A stretch of DNA of 64,000 nucleotides. Source: Anaerolineales bacterium. GTDB lineage: Bacteria > Chloroflexota > Anaerolineae > Anaerolineales > E44-bin32. The notes under the pieces are model-generated. The model searched no databases, had not been told where the DNA came from, and saw only the letters and a list, made by a program, of their open reading frames with translations. The stretch is from NCBI GenBank assembly GCA_037382465.1, contig JARRPX010000009.1, positions 49,360 through 113,359 on the forward strand. The letters are read 5' to 3'. This document shows, piece by piece, positions 1 to 8,536 of this stretch. The position numbers and the translations under genes were made by a program. Positions within the stretch are counted from its first letter, which is position 1. The number at the start of each line of letters is the position of its first letter.

Positions 1-413
1 TGGTAGCTGTGCTCCGGCGCGACCCCATGCCCCGGCCAGGAGTAGAGCTTGTAGTCCAGGATTTCATACATCTTCCCTGGGCCGGGTGCGTATGCGCCCC
101 AATGGACATCCGGTTCAAATTCGAGCACGAAGTTCTGGAAGACCTCGGCACATTTGGCGTAGTCGTACATGGCTTCCTGAACGGTCATACCCGCGTTGGT
201 CCAGGGGAACATGCTGGGAAAGATCGTGACCGGCACTCTGTCCGGCAGTTTTTCCATCTGTATGGCATCTTTGAAGCGGAAAATTCGATTCTTGTACGCC
301 TTTTCAGCTTCCGCGGATTGGAATGGAACGGGGTTCCCTCCAGGATCCTTCAGCGTGAGTTTCCCTTGCCACAATCCTTCCTGGACTTCTTCTGCGGTTA
401 ATTGTTTTTCCAT
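1..413 (-). CDS. URO-D family (uroporphyrinogen decarboxylase-like) methyltransferase, 3' end cut by window edge
   Basis: The minus-strand frame opens at an ATG at 411-413 behind a GGAGG ribosome site and stays open to base 1, so only the first 137 codons are visible. The protein begins MEKQLTAEEV and contains the run RVPVTIFPSMFPWTNAG followed by MTVQEAMYD. These match the N-terminal part of URO-D-fold proteins that serve as methyltransferases in corrinoid systems (MtaA/MtbA-like or demethylase-type enzymes). The corrinoid protein gene starts upstream, with only about 30 bases between the genes, which supports a role in moving a methyl group to or from that corrinoid. The substrate cannot be told, and the catalytic zinc-binding part lies outside the window. 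True haem-pathway uroporphyrinogen decarboxylase is unlikely in this context. Confidence 0.75.
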   Translation of the reverse strand, partial: MEKQLTAEEVQEGLWQGKLTLKDPGGNPVPFQSAEAEKAYKNRIFRFKDAIQMEKLPDRVPVTIFPSMFPWTNAGMTVQEAMYDYAKCAEVFQNFVLEFEPDVHWGAYAPGPGKMYEILDYKLYSWPGHGVAPEHSY

Positions 414-445
414 TTTCCTACCTCCATGGTTCTCTTATGAGGTTC

Positions 446-1078
446 CTACTTGGCGCCGGTCCATTTCTTCGCGAGGTTCACACCGGCCATCGCGTTGTCG
501 CCGTAGGCGTCCGCGCCGGCATACTTGCTGATCTCCTCGTTAACCTGGCCACCGCCAACCATGATATGGACGTTGTTCCGCAAACCTGCGCTTTCGATGG
601 CCGCCACAGTGTCTTTCATGGCGTCAAATGCGAGGGTCAGGAACCCGCTCAGCGCGACGACCTGTGGTTTGAACTCTTTGATCGCATCGACGAATTTCTT
701 TGCAGGAACGTCCACGCCCAAATCCAGGACATCGAAGCCGTTGACATCGAGCATAAAGGTGACGATGTTCTTGCCGATATCGTGAATATCACCTGCAACG
801 GTTCCGATGAGTACCTTGCCAATCTTCTCGCCTGCGGGCATTTTGGCCAACTCGGGCTTAATCACTTCCGTGATCTCGGTCATCATCTCGCCCGCAAGCA
901 TTAGTTCTGGCAAGAAGTATGTCCCCTTCTCATAACGCTCACCGACGATGTCCATGGCTTCCCTTGCTGCATCCAGGATTGCCTTGGGGTCCGTACCGTC
1001 TTCCACCATTTCCCTGACTAGGCTGAGGGCTTCGTCCTCTTTCATGTCGGCAATGGCATTGACAAGTTTCTTTGACAT
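446..1078 (-). CDS. Corrinoid (cobalamin-binding) methyltransferase carrier protein, MtbC/MtmC type
   Basis: A 210-residue protein with the two-domain build of methyl-carrying corrinoid proteins. The N-terminal helical cap (about residues 1-90) includes GERYEKGTYFLPELMLAGEM. The Rossmann-like B12 domain carries the lower-ligand motif DIHDIG (D-x-H-x-x-G) followed by KNIV, then LSGFLT and VGGGQV. The histidine of DIHDIG is expected to replace dimethylbenzimidazole as the cobalt ligand. A strong TAGGAGG site precedes the ATG. Its neighbours are a URO-D-type methyltransferase downstream and a pterin methyltransferase upstream, so it most likely shuttles the methyl group between them. The original methyl donor (methylamine, methoxy compound or other) is not visible. 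Confidence 0.92.
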   Translation of the reverse strand: MSKKLVNAIADMKEDEALSLVREMVEDGTDPKAILDAAREAMDIVGERYEKGTYFLPELMLAGEMMTEITEVIKPELAKMPAGEKIGKVLIGTVAGDIHDIGKNIVTFMLDVNGFDVLDLGVDVPAKKFVDAIKEFKPQVVALSGFLTLAFDAMKDTVAAIESAGLRNNVHIMVGGGQVNEEISKYAGADAYGDNAMAGVNLAKKWTGAK

Positions 1079-1239
1079 AATATCCTCCTATTAAGGACGT
1101 GATTTGGGGTCCTTGCCCCAGAGCCGCCGGGCAAGTCAATCGATAGTGTCCCTCCTCTCAAATACGCTATCCGGTTTTTCAGACCCCCACTTGATGGGGT
1201 TGGTCACGCCAGCAAACTTTCGCATTTTGAAAACGAATC

Positions 1240-2046
1240 TCAACACTCCTTTCGATTGAACAGGCCTGCCCGATACGCTCGAGTGTAGTTGAGACAATAA
1301 CGATCCCGACCGAGGAGCATCTGCGTGGTGATCAAGGCCGCCTTCAGTTCGCGATCCATCGGGTCGACGATAGCGCTGTCCAGACCCGCTGCCACGGCCA
1401 GAATCAGGAAGACCCGATTGATGTTCGCTCGAGCCGGCATGCCAAACGAGATGTTGCTCAATCCCATACTCATGTGAGTGTCCGGATATTGCGCATGAAT
1501 GAGCCGCATGGTTTCGAGGGTTATGTTGGCGCTTTCCGTATCGGTCGCCAGGGTCATCACCAGCGGGTCGATGTATACATCCTCGTCCGGTACGCCACAG
1601 CTTCGAGAGGCTTGCATCACCTTGTGAACAGCATCGATCCGGCCAGCACAGGTTTCAGGGATACCGCCATCGTCCATCGCCAGCGCAATCACCGGACAGC
1701 GGTGCTTTGCAACCAGCGGCAGGATGCCATCCAAACGCCAGGGCTCGCCGCTGATCGAATTGATCATCGGCGTCCGTTCGACGATCTGGATAGCTTCCGT
1801 CAAGGCAGCCGGATTGGGGCTATCCAGACAGAGGGGTATATCCACCACGGATTGCACGGTCTCTACCAACCAGATCAGATCTTCCGGTTCGTTACTCTGC
1901 TTCGTGCCGGCGTTTACATCCAACCAGTCTGCGCCGGCCTCCGCCTGATCCTGGGCCAGTTTCTGGATGTAATCTGCGTCACGCCCGGCTATGGCCTGGG
2001 CCACTCGTTGGCGTGTGCCGTTGATCTTTTCACCGATGATCTTCAT
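1240..2046 (-). CDS. Pterin-binding (DHPS-like) methyltransferase, MtrH/AcsE-type
   Basis: The ATG at 2044-2046 begins MKIIGEKINGTR, the usual start of dihydropteroate-synthase-fold methyltransferases. An upstream in-frame start at 2133 would overlap the preceding gene deeply and adds non-family sequence. The 268-residue product has the TIM-barrel landmarks GADWLDVNAG, PLCLDSP, INSISGE, ALAMDD, DPLVMTLAT and GLSNISFG typical of proteins that bind methyl-tetrahydrofolate and exchange its methyl with a corrinoid protein. It overlaps the end of the DUF1638 gene by 17 bases, so the two are translationally coupled. In this cluster it should form the second half-reaction, corrinoid to tetrahydrofolate or the reverse, feeding the Wood-Ljungdahl or one-carbon pool. 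Confidence 0.88.
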   Translation of the reverse strand: MKIIGEKINGTRQRVAQAIAGRDADYIQKLAQDQAEAGADWLDVNAGTKQSNEPEDLIWLVETVQSVVDIPLCLDSPNPAALTEAIQIVERTPMINSISGEPWRLDGILPLVAKHRCPVIALAMDDGGIPETCAGRIDAVHKVMQASRSCGVPDEDVYIDPLVMTLATDTESANITLETMRLIHAQYPDTHMSMGLSNISFGMPARANINRVFLILAVAAGLDSAIVDPMDRELKAALITTQMLLGRDRYCLNYTRAYRAGLFNRKEC

Positions 2047-2683
2047 GCTTCTCGCTTGCGTTTCTTTTAAAGTCAAGGTATGTGATGGTTTCGCCCGGTG
2101 GAGCGACGACGAAATCGTCATCCCAGGGACCATGCAGTAGTTTTTTAGTCAAGGCATTAGATCCGGGGATCTCCTCAAAGCGTAAGTCGAAGCGTGTCGC
2201 CGCACGTCGGCAGTATTCACGGTAGCGTTCCAGATCGTACTGGCCGGTGTTGATCAAAGCCAGACGGGTATAGTTGTTGAACATCCTGCGCATAAGTCGT
2301 TGAGCCCTTTTTTCTCCGTATCGCTCTACAATGCGGTCATACTCACTGAATGGACTGTCGCCTACTTCGATCCAGCCCTTGGTGAGATAGTAGGTGCCTG
2401 GTTCGGAGTGGTACTGCTTTTTATAGGCCTGGTCCGAACCCAGAAAGATCGCAATACAATCATCGACTTTGGGCACGACCAGTGTGCAGCCGTTGGCATG
2501 CAAACCTACAACTGCCTGGGAACAGAGGCCGTAACCGAGGAGGATCGTGTCGAAGGAAGCCGCCGCGGCGTCGATGGTCTCCTGCAAAACGGACCGCAGT
2601 CGTGACGGATTGATGTGCAGACCGAAATCCAATACAGAACACTCCATGCCTTCGCATAAGTGTGCCTGCAGTTCCTCGGCCAC
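2030..2683 (-). CDS. DUF1638 family protein; N-terminus uncertain
   Basis: The product has family landmarks: FDTILLGYGLCSQAVVGL, a cysteine/GLC loop, and YYLTKGW near the middle. DUF1638 proteins are commonly found beside corrinoid methyltransferase genes, but their biochemical role is not established. The listed GTG start at 2683 has no convincing ribosome site. The frame continues upstream with codons for TKIVACAT, which look like the first beta strand of the family, back to a TAG near 2752. No ATG, GTG or TTG occurs in that in-frame extension; only ATT and ATC codons are available. The true start is therefore either GTG-2683 (a short form) or a rare ATT/ATC, or a base error hides it. First gene of the minus-strand C1 operon. 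Confidence 0.75.
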   Translation of the reverse strand: MAEELQAHLCEGMECSVLDFGLHINPSRLRSVLQETIDAAAASFDTILLGYGLCSQAVVGLHANGCTLVVPKVDDCIAIFLGSDQAYKKQYHSEPGTYYLTKGWIEVGDSPFSEYDRIVERYGEKRAQRLMRRMFNNYTRLALINTGQYDLERYREYCRRAATRFDLRFEEIPGSNALTKKLLHGPWDDDFVVAPPGETITYLDFKRNASEKHEDHR

Positions 2684-2772
2684 CGTCGCACAAGCGACGA
2701 TCTTGGTTCGTCCAGCCTTGCTGATACAAATCCCTCGAGAATCAATGGGCGGCTAGCAAAATGGATTAACCT

Positions 2773-2801
2773 ATTATACACTTATATAGAGAAGTTATCA
2801 A
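2773..2801 (-). promoter_or_regulatory. Predicted sigma-70 promoter of the C1 methyl-transfer operon
   Basis: On the minus strand TTGATA (2796-2801) is followed by 17 bases and a perfect TATAAT (2773-2778). It points into the DUF1638/pterin methyltransferase/corrinoid/URO-D genes. TTATATA, seen in its spacer at 2782-2788, recurs at 2838-2844 in the opposing promoter and is a possible GntR-protein half-site. Confidence 0.65.
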
Positions 2802-2819
2802 ATTAAGCGCATTGGGGCA

Positions 2820-2848
2820 TTGACAACGGAAAACGATTTATATATATA
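2820..2848 (+). promoter_or_regulatory. Predicted sigma-70 promoter of the GntR regulator gene
   Basis: Perfect TTGACA at 2820-2825, a 17-base spacer and TATATA at 2843-2848. The predicted transcription start falls only about 8-10 bases before the ATG at 2864, so the mRNA would be nearly leaderless. Confidence 0.65.
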
Positions 2849-2863
2849 TTTATACATCCCTGA

Positions 2864-3625
2864 ATGGAGCTTTTTTTGTCCGAAGAACAAATTTTGTCCA
2901 TCGACCGCGACTCGTATGAACCGGCGTACGCCCAATTGGTGCGCATCCTTTTGAGTCAAATCGCGTCCGGGGAGTTCCGGCCGGGTGACCGCCTGCCCTC
3001 CGAAGCCCAACTCTGCGAGCGCTATGGCGTAAGTCCGATGACCGTGCGCCGCGTCATCAACATCCTCACAGACCAGGGCGTAGTCATCGCCGAACAGGGA
3101 CGCGGCACTTTCGTCAGACCGATGGAATTGAGTACCGCCACGTTCAACCTGGACTCCCTACAGCGGTTTTTTCAAGACGGCAGCCAATCCAAGGTAAAAA
3201 TCCTTGAGGCGAGAATTGCCCTCGCCACTGAACGGGTTGCGGATAAGCTGGCCGTCGCCGTTGGAGACCGGACCGTCTTCATGCGCCGCTTGATCTACCA
3301 GGACGCACAGCCCGTACTCCTGCACCGCGAGTACGTAATCTATGACCCCACACGTCCCATTATCGAAACCGAGATGGAGATCACAGAGCTTCAAGGCCTC
3401 TTCAGCGGGGGCGGTGGTACCGATCTAAAGCGGGGTGACCTGGTGATCGACGTGACCAGTTTGACCTCCGAGGAAGCCGCCCTGCTCCAATCGGAAGTTG
3501 GAACGCCCGCATTTCGTCTGGAGCACATCTTTTACGATTTCGACAATGGACCGGTAAGCTGGGGCTGGTTCATTTGCAGCGGTGAACGCCTGCGATTTAC
3601 CGCCGTCATCGGAGTTACCGATTAG
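2864..3625 (+). CDS. GntR family transcriptional regulator (HutC/UTRA type)
   Basis: A 253-residue protein with an N-terminal winged-helix GntR domain (LVRILLSQIASGEFRPGDRL, then LPSEAQLCERYGVSP and MTVRR) and a C-terminal UTRA ligand-binding domain ending in RLRFTAVIG. It sits between the divergent minus-strand methyl-transfer operon and a second corrinoid protein gene, so it probably controls both in response to a cluster substrate. The ATG at 2864 has almost no leader. An alternative TTG at 2876 has GGAG eight bases upstream, inside the ATG-GAG codons. The effector cannot be predicted from sequence. Confidence 0.9.
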   Translation: MELFLSEEQILSIDRDSYEPAYAQLVRILLSQIASGEFRPGDRLPSEAQLCERYGVSPMTVRRVINILTDQGVVIAEQGRGTFVRPMELSTATFNLDSLQRFFQDGSQSKVKILEARIALATERVADKLAVAVGDRTVFMRRLIYQDAQPVLLHREYVIYDPTRPIIETEMEITELQGLFSGGGGTDLKRGDLVIDVTSLTSEEAALLQSEVGTPAFRLEHIFYDFDNGPVSWGWFICSGERLRFTAVIGVTD

Positions 3626-3639
3626 GAAGGCAGCGCCCC

Positions 3640-4293
3640 ATGGTTGATAATGACCTGCGCACCAAGTTGATCAACTCGATCTCCAACCTCCAGGAAGAAA
3701 CCGCCCTTGCCTTCGTACAGGAACGCATCACCAGAGGCGACGACCCGATCGCGATCATCGACGACTGCAGTAGAGGCATGCAGCTGGTCGGAGAACGTTA
3801 CGAGGCCGGCGAGTATTTTCTGGCAGGTTTGATCATGGCCGGAGAGATCTTCAGCCAGGTCATGGAATGGCTCCAACCCATCGTTGTAAAGCAAGTGACA
3901 GGGAAATCAACCGGCCGCATCCTCGTCGGTACGGTTCAAGGAGACATCCACGATCTGGGAAAAAACATTCTCACCATGCTGCTGAGTTGCCACAGCTTCG
4001 CCGTGCACGATCTCGGCGTCGACGTTTCGCCAAACATCTTTCGCGAGCAAGCTTCCGAATTTAAACCTCACATCGTAGGTTTGTCCGGTTTGCTGACCAG
4101 TTCCTACGACTCGATGCGTGAAACGATCGCCCAGATTCGTGACGGTGGCTATCGAGGACCGATCATCATCGGCGGTGGCCAGATCACCGAAGAGGTCAGC
4201 CAATACGTGAAAGCCGACTCCTGGGCGACCGATGCCATCAGCGGCGTGGAACTGTGCCGGCGGTTGATCGGCGGGCAGCCGACTGCGTCCTGA
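3640..4293 (+). CDS. Second corrinoid (cobalamin-binding) methyl carrier protein
   Basis: A 217-residue paralogue of the corrinoid protein on the opposite strand, with the same architecture: cap segment GERYEAGEYFLAGLIMAGE, B12 motif DIHDLG followed by KNIL, then LSGLLT and IGGGQITEE. It starts 14 bases after the GntR gene and is probably co-transcribed with it, an unusual pairing of regulator and methyl carrier. It may serve a different methyltransferase from the first carrier, or may help sense methylation state. No methyltransferase partner is encoded next to it on this strand. Confidence 0.9.
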   Translation: MVDNDLRTKLINSISNLQEETALAFVQERITRGDDPIAIIDDCSRGMQLVGERYEAGEYFLAGLIMAGEIFSQVMEWLQPIVVKQVTGKSTGRILVGTVQGDIHDLGKNILTMLLSCHSFAVHDLGVDVSPNIFREQASEFKPHIVGLSGLLTSSYDSMRETIAQIRDGGYRGPIIIGGGQITEEVSQYVKADSWATDAISGVELCRRLIGGQPTAS

Positions 4294-4457
4294 CTTCCCT
4301 CACGGCGTGCCCAGACCGAGATGTCTCACCCCCTTGCAGCTTCCAGACACGGAAGCCCCGGTATATTTGAATCCAATCAGACGACTCGATTGAACCCATA
4401 CGGAACTCAACAAGAGGCTTTCGCAGTCTGAGCGAGAATCGACCTGTGGGATTTGAG

Positions 4458-5591
4458 TCACTGAGGCAGTGCTTGTTCGGGACGACTGAAGAGCAGCACT
4501 CGGGTCAGAAAAACGAAAACTACAACGGCTGCAATGGCGAAAATCGTAAATTCATATCCAAGCGGGGCCAGCAGCGATACCGTTACCCAATGCAGCAGAA
4601 TGATCGATGTTCCATGCAGCCGTTGGGGGAAATTTCGATAATGGACGAGGGCCGTCAACCCGACCAGGTTCCAACCGTACAGGGACAAGTATGCGTGTGT
4701 CTGTAAAAGGAAATTTCGACCCGGGACTTCCTTGGGGGCAAATATACTCCACAACACCAATAGAACCCCGGTTAGACCCGTCGTGACAAGGAAAACCATT
4801 CCGGATGTCAGAAATCTCTTTTCCTCGACTCGTCCCCAGGTGCTCGCACGGAAAATGTAGTATACGATCAGCACGTCGATCAGAAGCACCGTCGCGACGA
4901 TGAATTCGGCTATCGGGATTCCGAGGATGATGAACACGAAAAAGATAATGACCCCCAACGTGACGATCCAGAAGGAGGCGATGCCCAGGACGGATAACAA
5001 TGAGCGGCGAATGTCCTGTGTCATGGAAAATATCATGGCGAACGTAGCCAGTGAGATCGGAAACGAAAATCCCAGATAGAAGTCATCCAGAATCAGGTAG
5101 GGTAAATTCAATACGTGGAAAATTTGATTGTCGAGCATAACACCTGTACAAATCAGAAGTCCCAGGGAAAGGCAGAGGATTGCTGCGTGGTGAAACTTAC
5201 TCGACAGCGGGACGGAGCTCTTGAAAAAATCACTCGGAAAAAAGGAGAATTTGCGGATGCGAATCGATTCTACGACAAAAGCCAAAAAGAGAGAAAAAAC
5301 GGAGGCAATCAGATAGAGGTTCAGAAACGCAGCGATGCTGAACAATAACGATCCTGCGAAGAAAATCCATCCCCGCCGGGTTAACCTGGACTTGCCTTCC
5401 GTAAAATAAAGCAGGATGGTTCCCCCGCTCACCAGGTTGAAGAAGAAAACGTGTAAGCGCTGGAATTGAAATGTGTCCTCGCGCGGCGTCTCAATAATCG
5501 CCGATTGCCCCGGAACCATGAATCCGGCATACCCAAAAATGAACCCGGCAACGATCAGAATCCAGATGATCGTTTTCGGCTTGATTCCCAT
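4458..5591 (-). CDS. Polytopic membrane protein of unknown function
   Basis: A 377-residue, very hydrophobic protein with about ten to twelve predicted membrane helices. The first (TIIWILIVAGFIFGYAGFMV) is followed by a short loop. Several membrane or near-membrane histidines stand out: LHVFFF, KFHHAA, THAYLSLYGW, ALVHY and LLHW. The pattern recalls haem- or copper-binding membrane proteins such as NnrS-like or oxidase-subunit-I-like families, but no diagnostic motif is complete, so no function is assigned. It stands alone between the C1 cluster and the molybdenum cofactor operon, on the minus strand, with more than 450 bases upstream free of recognisable genes. Confidence 0.6.
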   Translation of the reverse strand: MGIKPKTIIWILIVAGFIFGYAGFMVPGQSAIIETPREDTFQFQRLHVFFFNLVSGGTILLYFTEGKSRLTRRGWIFFAGSLLFSIAAFLNLYLIASVFSLFLAFVVESIRIRKFSFFPSDFFKSSVPLSSKFHHAAILCLSLGLLICTGVMLDNQIFHVLNLPYLILDDFYLGFSFPISLATFAMIFSMTQDIRRSLLSVLGIASFWIVTLGVIIFFVFIILGIPIAEFIVATVLLIDVLIVYYIFRASTWGRVEEKRFLTSGMVFLVTTGLTGVLLVLWSIFAPKEVPGRNFLLQTHAYLSLYGWNLVGLTALVHYRNFPQRLHGTSIILLHWVTVSLLAPLGYEFTIFAIAAVVVFVFLTRVLLFSRPEQALPQ

Positions 5592-6057
5592 GGCGATTCA
5601 CCTCATGCTGTGATCGGGTAAAGCAAATCGATTTATATCATTTTTCCGATCCGCTTTGCCAATATCTTCGCCCTGGTAGCATACAGGATCATCGTCCGTT
5701 TGGCCATGTTGTCTATCACTTGAACGCTGAGGAATTGTTCTTATAAAGAAAAGACGCTTCCTCGGGCGCTTTCCGGCATTCAAGTGGCGAGGTCCTTGTC
5801 CTGAGTCCGTCAAGGCGAAGGATCCTCAGGATGATGGCAAGCAAGAAAGCCTCCGTTCTGGAAGCCTTCTCCTGCAGCCAGGTTGAAGTTTCGGACTGCA
5901 TCATTCAAGGGCCGCCGATGATCGTTCCGTTGAAACCCAATTTCGCTAAACTTCAATATTCGATCTCGGTGACCCTGGCAGACAAAGAGAAAAGAATGCC
6001 ATCATGAATCAATCAGGAATTGTTGTTGAAACAGACAGGTAAACCGCCCCTTACTGC
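5592..6057 (-). other. Intergenic stretch with no supported gene
   Basis: Separates the lone membrane protein gene from the last gene (MobB) of the Moco/ECF operon. Small open frames here have low-complexity or arginine-rich translations and no ribosome sites. No RNA or repeat was recognised. Confidence 0.5.
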
Positions 6058-6552
6058 TCACTGGATCAACCGCTCCTCGATCAGGTCTGCGACACCTGCG
6101 AAATCGTCCAAATCGAAAACGGGTATGGCAAGCGACAACTTACGATCGGTTGCCAGTGCGAACAGCTCTTCCGGAGAGCAAAACATCGCGGAATTCATCT
6201 CTTCCCGCATCACCTCGATTCGGTTCACCCCCTCCAACCGGTAGCCGTCCGTCAGCACGACATCGACCTCGCCGAAGCCTCGAACCACCTCTTCCAGCGG
6301 CAGTTCCTGCTGCAGCCTGCGGATGGTGACGATTTGATCGGGAGCGGAGATGATGACCTCATCGGCACCGCTCTGTGCGTGCAGCCAGCTATCTTTTCCC
6401 TCCCGGTCAATGCTGATACCTGGATGAACGTGGTGCTTGACCGTTCCGACCCGATATCCACGCCTCTTCAATTCACGCAGTAATCCTACGAGGAAGGTCG
6501 TTTTCCCACTACCTGGACCTCCCACGATAGATACCACAACGGGTTCTTCCAT
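6058..6552 (-). CDS. mobB: MobB-like molybdopterin-guanine dinucleotide biosynthesis adapter (copy 1)
   Basis: From the ATG at 6552 (AGAGG upstream) the product is 164 residues beginning MEEPVVVSIVG. The P-loop GGPGSGKTT is followed by VGTVKHHVHPG (the MobB KHHxH signature), GKDSWLHAQSGAD and VVLTDGYR. MobB binds GTP and partners MobA in attaching GMP to molybdopterin to make bis-MGD, the cofactor form used by DMSO-reductase-family enzymes like the one encoded at 17-20 kb. A longer form starting at 6603 is possible (GAGAGG ribosome site), but it only adds unconserved residues. Last gene of the ECF/Moco operon. Confidence 0.88.
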   Translation of the reverse strand: MEEPVVVSIVGGPGSGKTTFLVGLLRELKRRGYRVGTVKHHVHPGISIDREGKDSWLHAQSGADEVIISAPDQIVTIRRLQQELPLEEVVRGFGEVDVVLTDGYRLEGVNRIEVMREEMNSAMFCSPEELFALATDRKLSLAIPVFDLDDFAGVADLIEERLIQ

Positions 6553-6763
6553 GTGCTGCCTCTCATCCCTGTTCAAGGGCACTCTACTTGGCTGCGTGTC
6601 CATCCTTGTTCCTCTCACCCGTCTACAGGACTTCAGGTGAACGCAAGCTGACGATCCGGATCGACGCGGCGTCATCTTCATAAGACTGCGGCAGCGAGTT
6701 TTCAACCAGATATGAGCCGATGATGCCGGTAGGCTTACAGGATCAAAACCTCCTGAGTGTCGA

Positions 6764-7981
6764 TCAAGCTGCGCTTAACGGATTGGACAGGAGCTGCGCC
6801 TCACAAATCGTTCCCTGCTCCAAATATTCGCATCCTTCCGGAATCGAGACGATCGCCGTCGCAAATGCCATCATTTGAAGCCTGCTCTTCAGGTCAACCT
6901 TTTCGAATTCGAGCATTCCTTCGCTGCGTCTGAGCGTGCCGTAGACGAACTGCGTCCAATCGATCTGTCCACGGAGCTCATGCCCCAAACGGACCGGAAT
7001 GGTCGGCAGGGACGGCTGCGCATGCCCACCCATCTTCAACAATCCGGGAAGAGCAAGCTGCAGAAAAGCCATCTGGTTGGAAGGCGGGCCGCCGGGCAAG
7101 CAGAAAACGGGCTTCCCATCCAGAACTCCAAATCCTACGGCCTTTCCCGGACCGATTCGCACGCGGTGGTAAACCTTTCGCCAACCCATGCGTACAAGCA
7201 CTTTGACGATCAGATCGCGATCGCCCTTCCACGCACCGCCGCTGGTCAGGATTGCGTCATGCTCTGTGAACAGCGATTCCAGCGCTAAATGCAGCTGGTT
7301 CTCGTCGTCCCGTGAGACTGCCGTAGAGACCTGCATACCGTATTGGCTGCACCAGGCGGCCAACGCTACCAGATTACTGGCATAGAGTTGAGCTGCACCG
7401 AGAGACTTGCCCGGCGCGACGACTTCATCCCCCGTGGCCAGAATACCCACACGAGCGCGCGTTACAACAGGTACGCGCTGGCAACCCGCAGCAGCCAACA
7501 GCCCGATGGTCTCCGGCGCCAGGACCTCTCCGGCCTCGACCAACACCTGGCCCACATATACATCTGCTCCGCGCGGCATGATATTGCGGCCGGGTTCGGC
7601 GTCGGCCAGCGCCAGGATCTCACCCTCTTCAAGGCGAGCAAATTCCTCCGCCAGCACGGCCGTTGCACAATCCGGGATGGGAGCTCCTGTTAGAACGCGG
7701 ACCGCATGCCCCGTTGTAAGCTGGCCTGCCCATGCTTCGCCAGCAGCAGCCCTGCCCAGCAGGCGCAGACGGACCGGGTTCTGCTCGGTGGCCAAATGGA
7801 TATCTTCGGACCGGATAGCGAATCCATCCTTGAGAGAGACATCGATGGCGGGCGATTCGATGTCGGCACGAACAGCCTCGGCCGCAATTCTTCCAACCAG
7901 TTCAGCCAGATCGACCTCGACGGCCGGCAGTGGGCCGATGGCCGCCAGCGTCTTTCCCAATGCTTCAGAATACGAGATCAA
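6764..7981 (-). CDS. moeA: Molybdopterin molybdenumtransferase MoeA
   Basis: A 405-residue protein of normal MoeA length. It has the substrate loop KDGFAIRSED (in place of the usual MDGYA), VRVLTGAPIP, IMPRGAD, the MogA-like domain with ATGDE, and TSGGAWKGDRD. MoeA inserts molybdate (or tungstate) into adenylylated molybdopterin. Departures from the common motifs include GGPPSNQ where many enzymes read GNPVS, which suggests a divergent, possibly tungstate-adapted or clade-specific copy; this is inference. Its start overlaps the stop of the upstream second mobB by four bases (ATGA), showing tight coupling. Confidence 0.9.
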   Translation of the reverse strand: MISYSEALGKTLAAIGPLPAVEVDLAELVGRIAAEAVRADIESPAIDVSLKDGFAIRSEDIHLATEQNPVRLRLLGRAAAGEAWAGQLTTGHAVRVLTGAPIPDCATAVLAEEFARLEEGEILALADAEPGRNIMPRGADVYVGQVLVEAGEVLAPETIGLLAAAGCQRVPVVTRARVGILATGDEVVAPGKSLGAAQLYASNLVALAAWCSQYGMQVSTAVSRDDENQLHLALESLFTEHDAILTSGGAWKGDRDLIVKVLVRMGWRKVYHRVRIGPGKAVGFGVLDGKPVFCLPGGPPSNQMAFLQLALPGLLKMGGHAQPSLPTIPVRLGHELRGQIDWTQFVYGTLRRSEGMLEFEKVDLKSRLQMMAFATAIVSIPEGCEYLEQGTICEAQLLSNPLSAA

Positions 7982-8526
7982 ATCGCATCCTCTCCAACCG
8001 GATCCCTGCCCATTAAAAATGTATTTACGATCCAGTCAACAAATTCGTCCATTTGCTCGAAGTCGAAAACAGGTATGGGGATATCCAGCGCAATATCGCT
8101 CACGACAGCGGACAGCTCATCCGGATCGCAGCGCAATTTCTTGCTGTGGGCGGATCGCAGCACTTCCACCTTCGGCCATATTTCCCAATGATAGCCTTCG
8201 GCAAGAATCACGTTCATCTCGGGCATTCGCCGGACCAGCTCGATCAGCGGCGGATCTCCCCTGACTCTTTTCACTGAACCGATCTTTCCCGGGGAAGCAA
8301 TAATGACATGCTCACTTCCCGCTTGGGCATAACGCCAGGAATCTTTCCCAGGGATATCAAACTCGAAGTCGGAGTGAGCGTGATGCTTGATCGTTCCGAC
8401 ACGATATCCGCGTCCCTGCAGCCGTGGAATCGTCTCTTCAATCAACGTCGTCTTGCCAGATCGTGAACTACCCACAAAACAAATCACTTGCGGCCATTCC
8501 GGATTATCTTTTAGATCCGTTTTCAT
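7978..8526 (-). CDS. mobB: MobB-like molybdopterin-guanine dinucleotide biosynthesis adapter (copy 2)
   Basis: A 182-residue paralogue of the other MobB in the same operon. The P-loop is GSSRSGKTT, followed by VGTIKHHAHSDFEFD, GKDSWRYAQAGSEH and NVILAEGYH. The start is placed at the ATG at 8526 (MKTDLKDN), eleven bases after the end of ecfT. An earlier ATG at 8553 would overlap ecfT. Two MobB genes flanking moeA are unusual and may serve different target cofactors or metals. The two proteins are clearly diverged (different P-loops and C-termini), so this is not a recent duplication. Confidence 0.88.
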   Translation of the reverse strand: MKTDLKDNPEWPQVICFVGSSRSGKTTLIEETIPRLQGRGYRVGTIKHHAHSDFEFDIPGKDSWRYAQAGSEHVIIASPGKIGSVKRVRGDPPLIELVRRMPEMNVILAEGYHWEIWPKVEVLRSAHSKKLRCDPDELSAVVSDIALDIPIPVFDFEQMDEFVDWIVNTFLMGRDPVGEDAI

Positions 8527-8536
8527 CGCTTCATTC

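Noticed and set aside
5598..5904. Two short minus-strand frames (71 and 62 codons) in the 5.6-6.0 kb gap
   Set aside because: Low-complexity, charged translations, no ribosome sites and no matching neighbours.
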